DNA of 64,000 bases from Diphasiastrum complanatum (GCA_029204225.1 CM055095.1:58180865-58244864); one strand, 5' to 3'. Counted from the first letter of the stretch, positions 12,281-24,112 are shown. A program made the numbers and translations. Notes: generated by a model not told the origin, from the letters alone.

Positions 12281-12346
12281 CTTACGGATCTAGCCTCGAA
12301 GCTATGGATCAATCTATCACAAGGGAAGGAGGAATCACACTAGCAA

Positions 12347-12673
12347 CATGTAGCTACTAATCACACAATCAAACATGCACTAGTGAGAGCTCAATGGGTA
12401 TACTTATATTCTCCAAGGCCCATGCACCACTAGTAGTGCACTGTGACACCTCAATGGACATGCTGCAGCCTATTTGGGCCACATCATTCAGTTCCCATAT
12501 GACTCACTGATACATGTAGCTACTAATCACACAATCAAGCATGCACTAGTGAGAGCTCAATGGGTATACTTATATTCTCCAAGGCCCATGCACCACTAGT
12601 AGTGCACTGTGACACCTGACATGCTACATCATATTTGGGCCACATCATTCAGTTCCCATATGACTCACTGATA
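12347..12673. repeat. Two-copy tandem repeat, ~165 bp unit
   Basis: Copy 1 is 12347-12512 and copy 2 is 12513-12673. Both start 'catgtagctactaatcac' and end 'gactcactgata'. They are nearly identical apart from one short indel region ('ctcaatggacatgctgcag' against 'ctgacatgctacatc'). Not coding. Confidence 0.9.
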
Positions 12674-13006
12674 GACCCATAAAAAGATTTCATCATCGTG
12701 AGTTTATGCCTCCAACTATTAATTATGACCATATGCACATGAGAGCCCCAAACCCCTCATATTCATAATTAACTTACGGGTCGAGGTAGGCCTATTGACC
12801 TCTAATAAGATAATCAATCCGAGATCAATCGTGGGTGAGTTATCACCACAGAGTAATAGACATAGTTGAGTGTAAGCTCCTCTTAGAAATTATCTTAACC
12901 TTTGTAAATTTTTTTCTTTATTTGAAGGGTATATATAAGGTTGGGAACTTGAAGTGCATACCCACCATTCAAATTGAAGGGTTTCTTGTATTTGTAACTT
13001 CCATAT
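12674..13006. other. No gene seen
   Basis: Unassigned AT-rich sequence. A TATA-like 'tatatataagg' at about 12930 could belong to an old LTR promoter, but no LTR boundary is visible. Confidence 0.4.
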
Positions 13007-13225
13007 GAAATGTATGATGTAAAAGTAAGAGTACCTTTTAACCTAAAATTGTAATAATCTTTAGGCCTTTATAGACATAATCTTGTTGTATTTTAAGATG
13101 AAACCCTAAAAAATACGAAATGTATGATGTAAAAGTAAGAGTACTTTTTAACCTGAAACTGTAAGAATCTTTAGGCCTTTATAGACATAATCTTGTTGTA
13201 TTTTAAGATGAAACCCTAAAAATAT
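13007..13225. repeat. Two-copy tandem repeat, 110 bp unit
   Basis: 'gaaatgtatgatgtaaaag' at 13007 recurs at 13117, and both copies end 'gatgaaaccctaaaaa'. Only a few substitutions separate them. Not coding. Confidence 0.9.
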
Positions 13226-14349
13226 TCACCTTGTATCAAACTTGACTTTTCAAATTCACCTATTCAGGAAAAGGGTGAGTATTAGTCTGCCTTTCAAGTG
13301 CCACTTTGTTAAAAAATTTGCATTTCTATGAAAAGTCAAGTCGGCCTTGGCATGCATTGCACCTTGCAAAATGCTCATATAACAGAAATGTACATGTCAG
13401 TTTGAAAGTGACAAATGGAAGACTCTTGATTGAGAAAGGAAGGCTGCCCTTCAAATTTGAATTCTGAGCAAGGACCAGCACTAGCCTCCAGGCAAGGAAA
13501 CTGCCAAGCCAAGCAAGCGTATTTGCAGCAGCGGCCAAATCTGCAGAGGCGGATACTCTCTCTCTCTCTCTCTCGTCTGCTCTTGCTTTGTACTTGGAAA
13601 GTGCTATTATTCATAACTGACACACGCTGCTTCAATTGCTTCATTTGGGTTGCAAGCAAGCAACCGACAAAGCAAGCGGCAAATTGGGTTTGCATGTGTC
13701 TCGTGAGTGAGTGCAGTAAGTATATACCATACTCTACTGGTAGTGCGGAAAGTAGGGTGGGCTGAAGTCCGGAGACGTGAGCTCAGCTGCTTTTACCTTT
13801 TCCCTTGGGTTCCTGCCCAGACAGAGATATAGAGTTGTTACCAACTTTTGTAAAGCAAAACACGGGCGCTTTTTCTACTCAGCCTTTTCCTCTCTTCCAA
13901 TTCCACGATGCTTTGTCATTTGAGCACTCTAGGTGGGAGAGAATAAAGCGACAACACAGCAGATCATATGTCAAGATCGACTTCACATCAATGGATCCTC
14001 ACACCAACATATAACTTCTTTTTAGTATGCAAAGAGGATGCAATATAGAAAAGAAAAGTATTGGAAAGAGGTGTGGTCCTTCAATGTTTGTGGGTTTAAT
14101 GTTCTAACTTATCTTTTGTACTTGAAACCTTTATAAGAGAACATTTGTTGAGAAAAGATCAAGAGAGAGTCTTGGTCAATATTCTTAAGACTTTGTTTGC
14201 CAATATCGAATGATATTAGATACTTTGTCCCGATTTTTTTTTTCCCATCTAGTAATAATATGATTGAGTTAAGACCAAAATATACAAGTCTTGAGAGCAA
14301 TGGAGTCCCACAATTAGTTGGAACACATCTACATTAATTAAAATATTAG
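13226..14349. other. No gene recognised; short (CT)n tract
   Basis: The part at 13330-13770 is less AT-rich than its surroundings and holds a (CT)9 tract at 13556-13574, which would suit a plant promoter or 5' UTR. I found no coding exon beside it; the 100-codon ORFs on both strands overlap each other and show no motif. Confidence 0.4.
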
Positions 14350-14550
14350 TGTGAGCGGGAAGCTCATGCTGCCCGAGACCCTTTTTTTTGAAATTTTTTT
14401 TTCATGTTTTTTTTTAGGCATTGGTCGCGCTGCCCCACAGGCAGCCTGACCCTACCCAGAAAAAAAAAAACTCCCCATTTTTCAAAATTTTAACCCCCCT
14501 TTGCCCACCCGCCCAAAACGCCTGCTCGCCTGTGAACTTGTGGGCTCACA
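14350..14550 (+). repeat. GC/T-rich module with TGTGAGC..GCTCACA ends, copy 1
   Basis: The 201 bp unit begins TGTGAGC and ends GCTCACA, a 7-bp terminal inverted repeat. It contains poly-T stretches, then 'gcgctgcc..caggcagcctgaccct.ccca' and a C-rich part. A shorter second copy follows at 14620-14760. This could be a MITE-like or tRNA-unrelated short repeat; the family is not recognised. Confidence 0.55.
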
Positions 14551-14619
14551 TCGCTAGCCTATATATAATAGAATTTTAGTGTTCCAGGGCAACGGACAGA
14601 CTCGCGCTGTGACGGGTAG

Positions 14620-14760
14620 CGTGAGCGCTGCTTGGGACCCCTTTTTTGAAATTTTCCTTCATGTTTTTTTTTTTTTCCAGGCAGCAGTCACGCTGCCACA
14701 CGGGCAGCCTGACCCTGCCCAAAACCATGCCCCACCTGCCCGCAGACTTGCGGGCTCACA
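14620..14760 (+). repeat. GC/T-rich module, copy 2
   Basis: The 141 bp unit begins CGTGAGC and ends GCTCACA. It shares with copy 1 the order 'ttttttgaaattt', 'ttcatgtttttttt', 'caggca', 'cgctgcc', 'ggcagcctgaccct.ccca' and 'acttg.gggctcaca'. The C-rich filler of copy 1 is missing. The two copies are separated by 69 bp. Confidence 0.55.
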
Positions 14761-14764
14761 TAAA

Positions 14765-15725
14765 AGAGATTATCTAACTAAAGCTATAGATGTCTTTGTT
14801 TAGCTATGGACCAAAGTTAGAAGAAGCAAGTTTTGGGTGCATTAAATTAAAGAGAGAGTTAGAAGTCCCTCTAGAAAACTACATGGAGCTCATTTAAAAA
14901 CTAGGATTGTAGCCTAATTGGTCTTGCACAATTTTAGGACTTTTGAAAGAGTAGTTACCACTACTAACAATCTTATCAAAGATGAGCCTATTATGGAGAG
15001 GAGCTTCTTTAATAGAGTTAGACAAAAAATGGAGGATAAAGAGCTTTCCAATGTTGATCCATTTTCTCAATAGTCAATAATCTATGACCATAAGAATGAG
15101 ATAGTCAACGAAAATATGTGGCATGTGAAACTCACCAAGATTGGTATGAGCACTATACACATCTTAGGAAAATAAGCATGTGTCTCTATTCTACTACAAA
15201 TATCTTAGATTTTTGAATAGGATTGAGACAAAATTGCTAGAGAAGATTGACATACACGTAGATATGAAGATACATTATAATAAGCAGCTAGAACACGGTT
15301 AATGATAATATATTTAGATATGAAATTTAGGAGCTTTAAGTGTTTGTAAAGGCCAAGTTTTTTTTTCATAAGCTATCCAAAGCAAGCTTAATTTTGATAG
15401 GAAGAAATAGATATACGAAAAAGGGCACTGCAAATCAAAACCCTACAACCAGGGAATTTTATTGGACCCAAACTACAAGATCCAATCAAGAGGAGGGTCA
15501 TGGGAAAAGACAAAGGCACAAAGTTAGGATGATTTACAATAAAATGAGAGCACCTATAGAATAAATTAGGTTATTTTAAGATGAGCATAACAAAATGTTC
15601 AGGTTAAAATTTGTTTGAAATAGGAGCACAGTTCATGCAACACAGTAACATACGTAAAAAGCACTCTCCACCACAAGCTCTCATAGCAAATGTATTTTCA
15701 AAAACTAAGTACATTGTACATATAG
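14765..15725. other. No gene recognised
   Basis: AT-rich, no domain or terminal repeat seen on either strand. Confidence 0.45.
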
Positions 15726-15729
15726 CTTT

Positions 15730-16145
15730 CTTTATGGCAACCCATGCATGGCCCGGATTGCCATTGACGGGATTCGGTCTATCGTCTCTTGATTATTTCT
15801 TGTAATAATCAGGTCGTTAACATAAAGAGCAACCAAGGCAATCATACCATCAAAGCATAAGACATAAAGATTTGAATTCAAGTGTGTTCTCACCATCTCC
15901 TTAGAACGAAAGTAGGCATTAATCCTAATGTACCACGCACGTGGTGCCTGTTTGATACCATAAAGTGCTTTCTTCAAGCGACATACTATATGCTCCTGTC
16001 CTTTCGTTACAAAGCCTTCAAGTTGATCCATGAACACCTCTTTTGCTAACTCACCATTTAGAAAAGCATATTTCACATCCATTTGATGCAAAGGCCAACC
16101 AAAATGTGAAGCTAAAGCAACTAGTATCGGAAGCCGCAACGACAA
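15730..16145 (-). pseudogene. Copia reverse transcriptase fragment
   Basis: The 137-codon minus-strand ORF reads HQMDVKYAFLNGEL (first catalytic Asp), then LKKALYGIKQAPRAWY, and ends with LYVNDLIITRNN. The catalytic YVDD box is therefore YVND, which would abolish polymerase activity in this family. Only RT is present; both ends are abrupt and no LTR is attached. Confidence 0.85.
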
Positions 16146-16149
16146 TAAT

Positions 16150-17470
16150 TTTATGATGAAATTTGCATTATAAATATTTTAGATATGAATTTTGATTTGT
16201 GATTTGTGATTATTATTATTTTTAAATGCCAATAGTTATACATACATACCAATAGTTTTTACATACATATCAATTATTTTTATTTTTATTTTCATATGTA
16301 TTTTCACAATGAAATGTGTTTGCAATTAAATGATGATATTCCATAAACTGTACAACATTTTACATTTTTTATAGTTTGATTTGTTATATTATTCCATACA
16401 TCATCTAATTCATTAATCTCATACCAACTATTATAACTTGAACAAAATTGTTTATTATAATTAAGAAAAGTTCTTTATCTAGCTATTGATTGTTTTTTTT
16501 TCATATATCTCATTGTAATTAACTTTTTGTTTGAATTATTTTATGACATAACTTAAGAAAGTGATTACATTTTTAACATACCTCCAAATATATTGTGTCT
16601 TTTGTAATTAATGTGATATTTTTTTTATTAATCTTTGAGGGTAGGTAGGTGTGCTGATATTTTTTAGATCTTAGTAATTCAATGCCCTTGATCTCAAGAG
16701 TTTTGGTGTTTTTCTCATGTTAATCAAGTAATAAGAAAACCCAATCAAATATTTTCAAATCCATTTGAACTCTAAAGAAATAAAGTCATTGGTATTTGTT
16801 GAGTAAAATAGGGTCCTGATTTTGGTGTGATTTGATTCGAATTTGTTGTGTATTCATCTTGGTGACCAAAGCAAGGTCTAATTTCCAATTGACTAGATTT
16901 TGGTGTGGTGTATTTCTAGAGTTTGTAGATCTTGCTAGTGTTTTGAATCTTGTTCAAATCTAGTTGTTTGGAGGTCACAAAGTCATTATTAGATTCCTTT
17001 CACACGTGCGTACAAAAAAATTTGAAGTTGGCATATGATTGTATGAAGCATTTCATATTTGAGTGTAGGGAGCATTTCATATTTGAGTGTACAATCTTGG
17101 TTGAGATCTTGGTGAATCTCTAGATATCAATTTCTTCAAATTGTTAAAGCTAGTCAAGATTGGTGAGCATCTGAGACATAGTTTGTTGTCAAACCAATTA
17201 AAATTTAATTCAACTCTAAATGTTAGATTATTCGGGACAATGGCGATTGGGTCTAATTTTCATGTGTTTGAAGCAAATCTTACATGCCAAGTTTGTGTGT
17301 TCTAGATGAGATCTATTTTTCACAATGACTAGATTTTGGGTGGAGATTGGTTCCAAGATTTGTGATCTAGATCTTTCTAGATTTTTGATGTGTTCAAATC
17401 TAGTCTCTTGAGGGTCACAAAATCAATTTTTAGAATCATTTCACAAGTGTGCACTTTGTGTACAAGTACT
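16150..17470. other. AT-rich DNA, then probable leader of the 17.5 kb copia derivative
   Basis: 16150-16640 is very AT-rich with short TACATA-type repeats. From about 16680 the sequence resembles copia leaders elsewhere in the window: repeated 'tctagatttttg' and 'caaatctag' phrases, and CACACGTGCG at about 16997. It runs straight into a family-type gag start at 17478. I could not find a PBS or a 5' LTR. Confidence 0.45.
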
Positions 17471-17477
17471 TCCTCAT

Positions 17478-18950
17478 CATGGCATCAATAGGAGGGGACC
17501 TATTGGAGGCAAGTAAGAGATTCAATTGCTATTATTCTGGCAAGAAGGGTCTTGTTGCCTTGAAGTGCTACATGAAGGAAAGGCATAAAAAAAAAGCAAG
17601 AAAGAAGGCAAGGGAACTCTAGAAATCAAGAGGGAGATGGCTTCAATGAGGAGGAGTCACTCATGGCATGCATGAGTACATCATCAGGTTCTTTTGAGGA
17701 AAATTCTTGGTGGATCGATAGTGGGGTGAGTTCACATGTCACAAGGCAAAAGGAGTGATTGGTTCTGATGTTAATGTCAATATTGTTGTTTCAAGTGTGG
17801 ATGAAAGTGCCTCTAATGTTGTTGGTGTCAAGGATCTTGCAAGGCTCAAGGAGGAATCAAGTGAAGAAAAAGATGTAGCGCATCAATCTCTACAAGCAAG
17901 CACACCAAGGGGATCATCAAGATCCAAGGAGGAGCCATAAAGGATTGTTTGAATGAGAGAGGATATGCAAAGGGAAGACACTATCTTATCCACTTGTAAC
18001 ACTTTCATGACTTCTTTGATGAATGAACCAAGTTGCTTTGATGTTGTACCTAAATCTCAAAATGGACTTGAGATAATTCCACACGACTATGATGCTTTGG
18101 TGAGATACAAAAATGTGATGATTTGTGAGTCTCTATTTGATAGCATTCCATTAGATCATGTGTGGAATGTCTATCTTTTTGCTCTCGGATTCCATGCAAG
18201 TAGGATTGGACAATTCATCCATTTGTTGGATGATGTCGTCATTTCATGTTGTGAGGCATTTTGTAAACACATTATGAGAATAAGTGAATCATCCTCAAAA
18301 GACACTTATATCCATAATGATGTATTTAGCCTCATTAGATTTGAGATTAGCATGGAATCCAAGCATAAAGATATGATGCAAAATCTTTGTTATTTTTGCA
18401 TAGTCCTGCCAATCTTGATATGTCTAATCCTCAAGATCTTGATAACATGTTAATTTCCTCATGGAGTTGCAGCTATTTTCAAGGAGGAGGAGATTTGGGA
18501 TCAATCATATTCTGCAAGGATGGAAGAAATTAATGGTATAGGTGCTCAAATGGTGGGAAGCTCTTCATGGGGTTCTCAATCAAGGAAGCATTGTCATGAA
18601 TATGTGATCTTGCTACAATCTTAGGTTTATTGGCTGGTTTTCTCACCAAATCCATGCCAAAGGATCCACTTGGGAAGCTATTTTTATCTACATAAGCTTT
18701 GGAGAGAACTAGCATACTTGTCAAGCTTTATTTTGGGGAGGAGTGTGAAGATTATGCAAAATCTAGCTTGATTATGATTTTCATGTACAAATGTAAATCA
18801 CACATGTGTGAAGAATGTTCCGACATGGGAGTAGTAGGCCTATTTGCATTAGCTAATTCATGTCATAAAATAGCTTGTTTTACAAAGCAATGTGAAAGTA
18901 GGCAAAAGCTAGTCAAGTAGAATCATGTCAAGTGTCATCATGAGGTTGGG
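17478..18950 (+). mobile_element. Internally deleted non-autonomous copia derivative
   Basis: A gag-type start (MASIGGDLLEASKRFN) matches the first 16 residues of the intact element at 26-30 kb (MASNGGIMLESSERLS). It then jumps directly to a degenerate zinc knuckle (YYSGKKG..), a Lys-rich stretch and the protease box WWIDSGVSSHVT at about 17708. It next jumps to a linker-like acidic ORF (17755-17940), followed by an ORF of unknown origin (17953-18453). Integrase, RT and RNase H are missing. A copia LTR in the same orientation follows at about 19010. A frameshift occurs near 17620. If ever mobile it would have depended on proteins from a full element. Confidence 0.65.
17953..18453 (+). CDS. 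Unrecognised 166-codon ORF inside the copia derivative
   Basis: An open frame of 166 codons opens with MREDMQRED, continues through a mixed globular-looking middle, and ends in a hydrophobic C-terminus (CYFCIVLPILICLILKIL). That end could be a membrane segment or a frame artefact. No gag, protease, integrase or RT motif is present. It sits where pol should be, between a linker-like segment and a 3' LTR-like sequence. It may be host sequence picked up by the element, or chance open reading. I do not recognise it and infer no function. Confidence 0.35.
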   Translation: MREDMQREDTILSTCNTFMTSLMNEPSCFDVVPKSQNGLEIIPHDYDALVRYKNVMICESLFDSIPLDHVWNVYLFALGFHASRIGQFIHLLDDVVISCCEAFCKHIMRISESSSKDTYIHNDVFSLIRFEISMESKHKDMMQNLCYFCIVLPILICLILKILITC

Positions 18951-19009
18951 CCTCAATCTCCTCATGACTTGTACAAATCAAAATGCATGGTTAGGAAATT
19001 AAACATCCA
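18455..19009 (+). other. Unassigned 3' part of the copia derivative
   Basis: Broken reading frames up to the LTR-like start at 19010. CACATGTGTG, the decayed form of the palindrome seen in other LTRs, occurs at 18801-18810. No domain recognised. Confidence 0.4.
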
Positions 19010-19550
19010 TGTTGAGTCCTATTAGGTGCTGACACATGTCCTAGATTGTGGGAGAGCAAAATTGACAGTGGTGCATCATAAGCTAAAATCCTCATCACAT
19101 TGGCCAGTGAGATTTAATTAAATTGAGAGGTGCAAATCATGGATCCAATCATTTTTATAGGTCACAACATGTCTAATTGAGTAGGAACTTGAGCTACCAC
19201 TATATGGACATGGACTCTCATTGTACTTTAAAATCTTTTTGAGAGATAATCAAGTTTTGGCTTGGAAACTCTTTGTACTTTCTCTCTACCTGAGGCTTCA
19301 AGGATTTTCCCTCTCTACCCGAGAGCTAGATGTTGGTTTCACTCTTCCATAATTAAATTTACTTAGTTTTTTGAAGGATATGCATCAAACTTGTTTGTGT
19401 TTGGTTGCTGATTACTTTTTGTGTACAAGAGCTCTTGCCTAGATCCAAATCTTGTTTGGTAGCTCATAAAATCTAAGTTGATCAAGATAGATTTGGTAGT
19501 GTGTAAACTTCCATGCATGTAGGTCATGATAGATCTATGCAAGGTCCTCA
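19010..19550 (+). repeat. Copia LTR-like sequence (CTCTCTACCCGAGAG family)
   Basis: Starts TGTTGAGTCC. It carries 'aacttgagctaccactatat', then 'ctctctacctgagg' and 'ctctctacccgagag', then 'ctcttgcctagatcc'. The same order is found in the bounded LTR at 24125-24784 on the other strand. The 3' edge is not clear. It is probably the 3' LTR of the derivative at 17.5-18.95 kb. No clear PPT is visible before it, so assignment is tentative. Confidence 0.55.
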
Positions 19551-19559
19551 AATGTCTAT

Positions 19560-21400
19560 TTTTAATATTAATTCATTGTTATTGAATTAACTCATGTTAA
19601 AGTATAAGAAGTTATTATTTGAGATTGCAATTTTTTTTTTTTAATATTGTCTAGTTCTTGAGTTCTTGAGTTCTTTCTAGTGCCAAGTTGTACTACTAGG
19701 TGCCTAGTTCAGTTGTTAGTTGATACTGAATCCTTTGATCCATTGACCATGTTGGCAATAGGGAAGCTTCCAGATGGCCCTCTCATCTTAGCTTGACAAT
19801 AAAGTTTTTGTTGCACTTTTAACACGGATGATAAGACTTTACTTGAGTATTATATGGTAAGTAAGCACAAGCATATTTGTGCTTTGTTGTTCACAGATTC
19901 CCACACTGAGAATCTGTGAAGCAATTACTATTGATTTTCTTGATTCCTTATCTCTAGAATCCGGGTGTTTCTGCCCGTTCCAAGCAATTGGCTCTCTTAA
20001 TGTTATCTCCTTAGTTCAAAGCCAGATCAGACAGAATGGTGTGGATTCGTTGTAGTATATCTCCCAGCCTGTCAGTGGGATACTCAGGTTGCGTTCACTC
20101 CAGTTGCAAGCACACAATCAAACATGAAACTCAAACCATTCATCTATGGATCTACATGCACTACTGATGAATTCCAATCGTTTTTTGCTACTATTTACTT
20201 ATAAAAAAGTTAGAAAAAACAAGCAAGATACTTAGTTTAATCTGCCGATCAACAGAACTGAAAGCAAGAAACAAGAAACTAATTACTAAACAGCATATTG
20301 AAAGTCCAAGGATCAAGAAACACACATTTCTTGATCTTGGACAGTCCAAGAACATCAAGAATTGAAATGTCAAGGTTATGCAAGATCTACCCCACAATTT
20401 CAACCTATTTAGTTTACTTCTATGCCGAGATCTACATTTAAAACATAGAACAAGAGATTTAATCCACTCTAATCCACAATACAAGATGAGAAAAAGCAAG
20501 AAATCAATTTAATTCTACAACTAATCCACAACCACACTCAAAGGAATGGAAGGACATGCTCATAATAGAATCACTAAAGAAAACCATTATGAACAAGGAG
20601 CTTCAAGAATGCCAAGAACTCGTGGAAGATCTTATTATTCAATTCAAGAGCAAAATTACATCTAAAGCTCCCTCACAAGAGAGGGAGGCTCTTAAATAAT
20701 CCAAGAGGCTGCCCATGTGGAGCCTAAGTGGCAATTCAGCAATTTACAAATTCCAAGTGGAATTAGCTCTTCCACTAGAGGTCACCATCAAAAAGTGGCT
20801 GTTATGGCCATATTCGGATAAGGACCTGGAATAGTCCTAATACGGTAGACCGGCCCTTCAGTGTTCAAGATTATTGGTCACGCCGTGATTTAATTCCATG
20901 TCAAGGCCTGTTTGTGACTAATTAACCTTGAGAGGACCTAGACACTCTAATTGAGACATATGGAGTATTGCATGTCTGTGTGACGGATATAGGCAAGAGG
21001 ACTGCATGAAGAGATGTGATCTATTTACAGTTGACTTGCATGGTTTCATGCACAGGACTCTACTCTCTATATAATGAGTTGAGGATTCTCCCGTCGACAT
21101 ATTGGGTTTAGGTTACCAGTTTCTCTCTTCTCCTCTTGCTTCACATGGCATGGCTTGGGGGCTAGATCCAGTTTTGATCTAGGATGATCGAAAATGTTAT
21201 AAAATCTATCCTTGTGAACTAGACCATTAGTTGTTGTTTTGTAACACTCTCTGTGAATAGATATCTATGAGAATAAAACTTATGGAAAATAAGAACATAG
21301 TAAGTACAAACATAGGCAGTCAAAAAACAGAAAAATAAGAAGACACAAAAAATAAAAATTAAAAATTAAATCAAAAAATCAAATTAAGAAAATCATTATT
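19560..21400. other. No gene recognised; possible old gypsy LTR/UTR
   Basis: AT-rich with stops in all frames. It lies downstream, on the minus strand, of the gypsy pol remnant that starts at 21430, so its 3' UTR and LTR would be expected here. I could not find a TG..CA pair or PPT. 20640-20700 has 'ccctcacaagagagggaggctctta', a short imperfect palindrome. Confidence 0.4.
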
Positions 21401-21429
21401 TTTTTTTATATAAATGTATACAATAGTGA

Positions 21430-21850
21430 TCGAGTTAGAAGTGTGTGTCTCTGTCACTGACAAGCTCTATTGGACAGCCAAAATGCGTGATAATGTTTTC
21501 ACAAAGAAATCGCGCTACGGTCTTTGCATTGGTGTCCTTTGTTGCGTGTGCTTCTACCCATTTGGTGGCGTAATCGATTGCGATCTGGATATAGCTGTCT
21601 GGGTTTTTTTGGCTGCTGGGCTGATGGGCCCAACAAAGTCTATACCCCACCTATGGAAGGCTTCGCCTTCTATAATGGGGGTTAGCGGTGTGAAGTATGG
21701 TTTTGTAGTCTTTTTGGCTCGTTGACAAACATCACATATTTTTATGATAGCAAATGTATCTTTAAACAACGATGGCCACCATAAGCCCACTTTTAGGATG
21801 ATCTTAGCAGTCACTTCGACAGAGAAGTGACCGCCACCAATGCCCTCGTG
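21430..21850 (-). pseudogene. Ty3/gypsy integrase, truncated and frameshifted
   Basis: The minus strand reads WWPSLFKDT..CDVCQRAKK (the C-C half of the HHCC zinc finger), then WGIDFVGPISPAAKK with the first catalytic Asp. After a frame change near the T run at 21604-21610 it continues 'YATKWVEAHATKDTNAKTVARFL' and HFGCPIELVSDRDTHF with the second catalytic Asp. The region with the catalytic Glu is missing, because the element ends near 21430. It follows RNase H, the normal gypsy order. Confidence 0.85.
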
Positions 21851-22063
21851 TGTCTGAGATATGATAGGTCATATTTCAGATTCATAAGCGCATCTACATA
21901 TAATACCATCAACACCCCTTTTATATAACTGTCCTACGATAAGTTGAAAGGGTGCTACCTTGAGCGAATTTTTTCTTTTGGCCACTGTATTTAGCCCTTC
22001 TTTTAGTCTGCCTATGGTGAGGAACTGAGTGATTTCCTCAGCCCATAAGGGAGTGGCATCGAT

Positions 22064-22690
22064 CTAGAAAAAGCATGCATTAGGTAGATCGTCGTTGACT
22101 GGTGCATCAGCCTTTTCAGCATTGGGAAGTTTGGAAAGGTGGTCAACCATGAAGTGTTGTGTTCCTTTCTTGATGACTACGCAAAAATTGAATTCCTCAA
22201 GTATTAAGAGCCATCGAGCTATGCGTCCAGTTTCAGAGGGTTTATTAACAATATATAATAATGCTTGATGGTCTGTGTAGAAAGCAAAGGTTTGGCCTAA
22301 CAAATAGTGTATGGCGTAGACCATGGCCAGTGCTTCTCTCTCGGTTGTTGTATACTTTACTTCAGCAAGCACCAGTTGTCTACTCAAGAAACGTATAAAA
22401 AAATCTTTTTTATATTCGTCCGATTGTGCTAGTATTCCTCCTATGGCATACTTGCTTGCTTTGGTATGTACGTTGAATTCTTTCGTGTAATCTGGGGAAC
22501 GAAGTATGGGTGCGATAGTAAGTGCTGTTTTCAAGTCCTCAAAAGCTTTTATGCATTCTTCTGTCCACGACCACAACTAAATAAACGAGTCGTGCCTTAC
22601 TGGCATAGTCGATTATGAAGATGCGGTAGTAATTAGTATGGCCGAGGAAGACGTAAACTTCTTTCACTGTTGCGGGTAAAGGCATCTCAA
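22064..22690 (-). pseudogene. Ty3/gypsy RNase H (and RT tail)
   Basis: The 170-codon ORF includes CIKAFEDLKTALTIAPIL, then 'FNVHTKASKYAIGGILAQ' (usually DASD; here HTKAS has lost the first Asp), 'YTTTEREALAMVYAIHYLLGQTFAFYTDHQALLYIVNK' in consecutive blocks, and 'VDHLSKLP'. These are the RNase H active-site blocks TEREALA and TDHQ. A frame break separates it from the RT at 22704. Confidence 0.85.
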
Positions 22691-22703
22691 CTATAACCTT
22701 GAT

Positions 22704-23225
22704 CTAGGAAGGATCGGTAGAAATACCATCCTTGGATATAATATGTCCGAGGACAACCCCATGGGTGACCCAAATTTGACATTTTTTAGGGTTTGGTGAT
22801 GTACCAAACCTACAACAGCGAATGAATATCTTTTCAAGGGCTTCGAGGTGCTTGTTTGCAGAAGAATGTACACCCAAATCATGGAGATAAATCTCGACAA
22901 TTCGATGATGTAACAAATCTTGAAATGCCATTTGCGTGATGCGTTGGAACATGGAAGGGGCATTGCATAAGCCAAAAGGCATGACGTTATAAGCATAACC
23001 ACCATTTTTTGTGGAAAAAGCTATCTTGTGTTTATCCTCAGGGGCTATTTGAACTAGAAAATAGCCACTAAATCCATCTAAGAAGCTGAAAGCTTCAACT
23101 CCTGCCATTTCCTCGAGTATTTGTGTCATTAAGGGTAATGGGAAGTGGTCTTTTTTAATAACCGTGTTAAGGTTTTTGAGATCAACATAGATATGAAGAT
23201 TGCCGTTTTTTTTGGAAACCACCAT
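22704..23225 (-). pseudogene. Ty3/gypsy reverse transcriptase
   Basis: The ORF opens with MVVSKKNGNLHIYVDLKNLN, followed by HFPLPLMTQILEEMAG, FSFLDGFSGYFLVQIAPEDKHKIAF, YNVMPFGLCNAPSMFQR and the active-site region EIYLHDLGVHS. Active gypsy RTs have YxDD here; this copy has YLHD, so one catalytic Asp is lost. It ends with VVLGHIISKDGIS. A stop lies just before it (see the linker entry). Typical of the non-chromovirus, Tat/Athila-like plant gypsy group, judged from the FAWNY..MKGV block upstream. Confidence 0.88.
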
Positions 23226-24080
23226 GATGGGTGAGACCCAATCCGTGTGCTAGACTTCATAAATGAAACCAACATCGAGGAGCTTCTTAATATCTTCATC
23301 AATCTGTTCATGATAAACCGGGTTACAATGGTAAGGCTTAGCCCGAATAGGCTTAGCGTTCTCCTCTAATGGAATAGTATGTATGACTATTTCAGGTGGA
23401 ACCCCCTTCATTTTGGTATAATTCCAGGCAAATACATTCTTGTATTTGCATAGTAAGGTTTCCTGATCGAAAAGTTGACTTGGCGTGAGGTGGGCTCCAA
23501 CATGAATGATACGATCCATGTCTTCATCAGGATCTTTAAGATTGAGCTGTATGGTCTTTGCTGATCCTTCAAAGAACTGGGAAGTTTGTGTAGGTTCGCG
23601 TTGGGTTGTGGCAACTGGATGACCACGTCATCAAGTGTGAAATCTTTGAATTTGCTTGGGAGGTCAAAGGGAGGTTGTACAAAGTTCTCTAGAACTTTGA
23701 AAATCATCGATGTGGATGTGCTAGCAGATGTGGAAGCCCTATCGGAGGATGGTCCTTTTGTTGGTCAGGGACAATGGCTTGATGGGTTGCTTAAGCTTTT
23801 CATGCATCTGTTTTTGTCTCTCGGTTAGTTGTGTATCAACAAATTTGTTTTTTTGTAATCATGGTTTTTTGGTTAGTTGAGGAGGTGGTGTGATTAATCG
23901 CCTCTCGAATCAATTCTTCATTTATTGCATCCCAAACTTTGTCTGGATACATGTCCCATTGGTATACCTTAGGTTTGGTCGATAGGCCACTATGCTAGGT
24001 ACTTTGGATGTGAGTTGTACATGAGCCAGAGGCCCTGGTGACTTAATCTCTTTGGAAATCAATTTTGGTGCATAACGTTA
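23226..24080 (-). pseudogene. Ty3/gypsy protease-RT linker
   Basis: Includes the 'NVFAWNYTKMKGVPPEIVIH' block and 'RAKPYHCNPVYHEQIDEDIKKLLDVGFI' in 23250-23519, ending in one in-frame TAG directly before the HTDWVSP block of RT. Further upstream, to about 24050, frames are broken, but 'MYPDKVWDAINEELIREAI' can be read at about 23890-23960. The sequence is then interrupted by the LTR at 24125. Confidence 0.75.
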
Positions 24081-24112
24081 GACCGAGATACATGAGCACG
24101 TGTTCGTCATCA

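Noticed and set aside
12347-12673. Very short LTR pair of a miniature element
   Set aside because: The copies are directly adjacent with no interior, PBS or PPT and lack TG..CA ends; a tandem duplication is enough.
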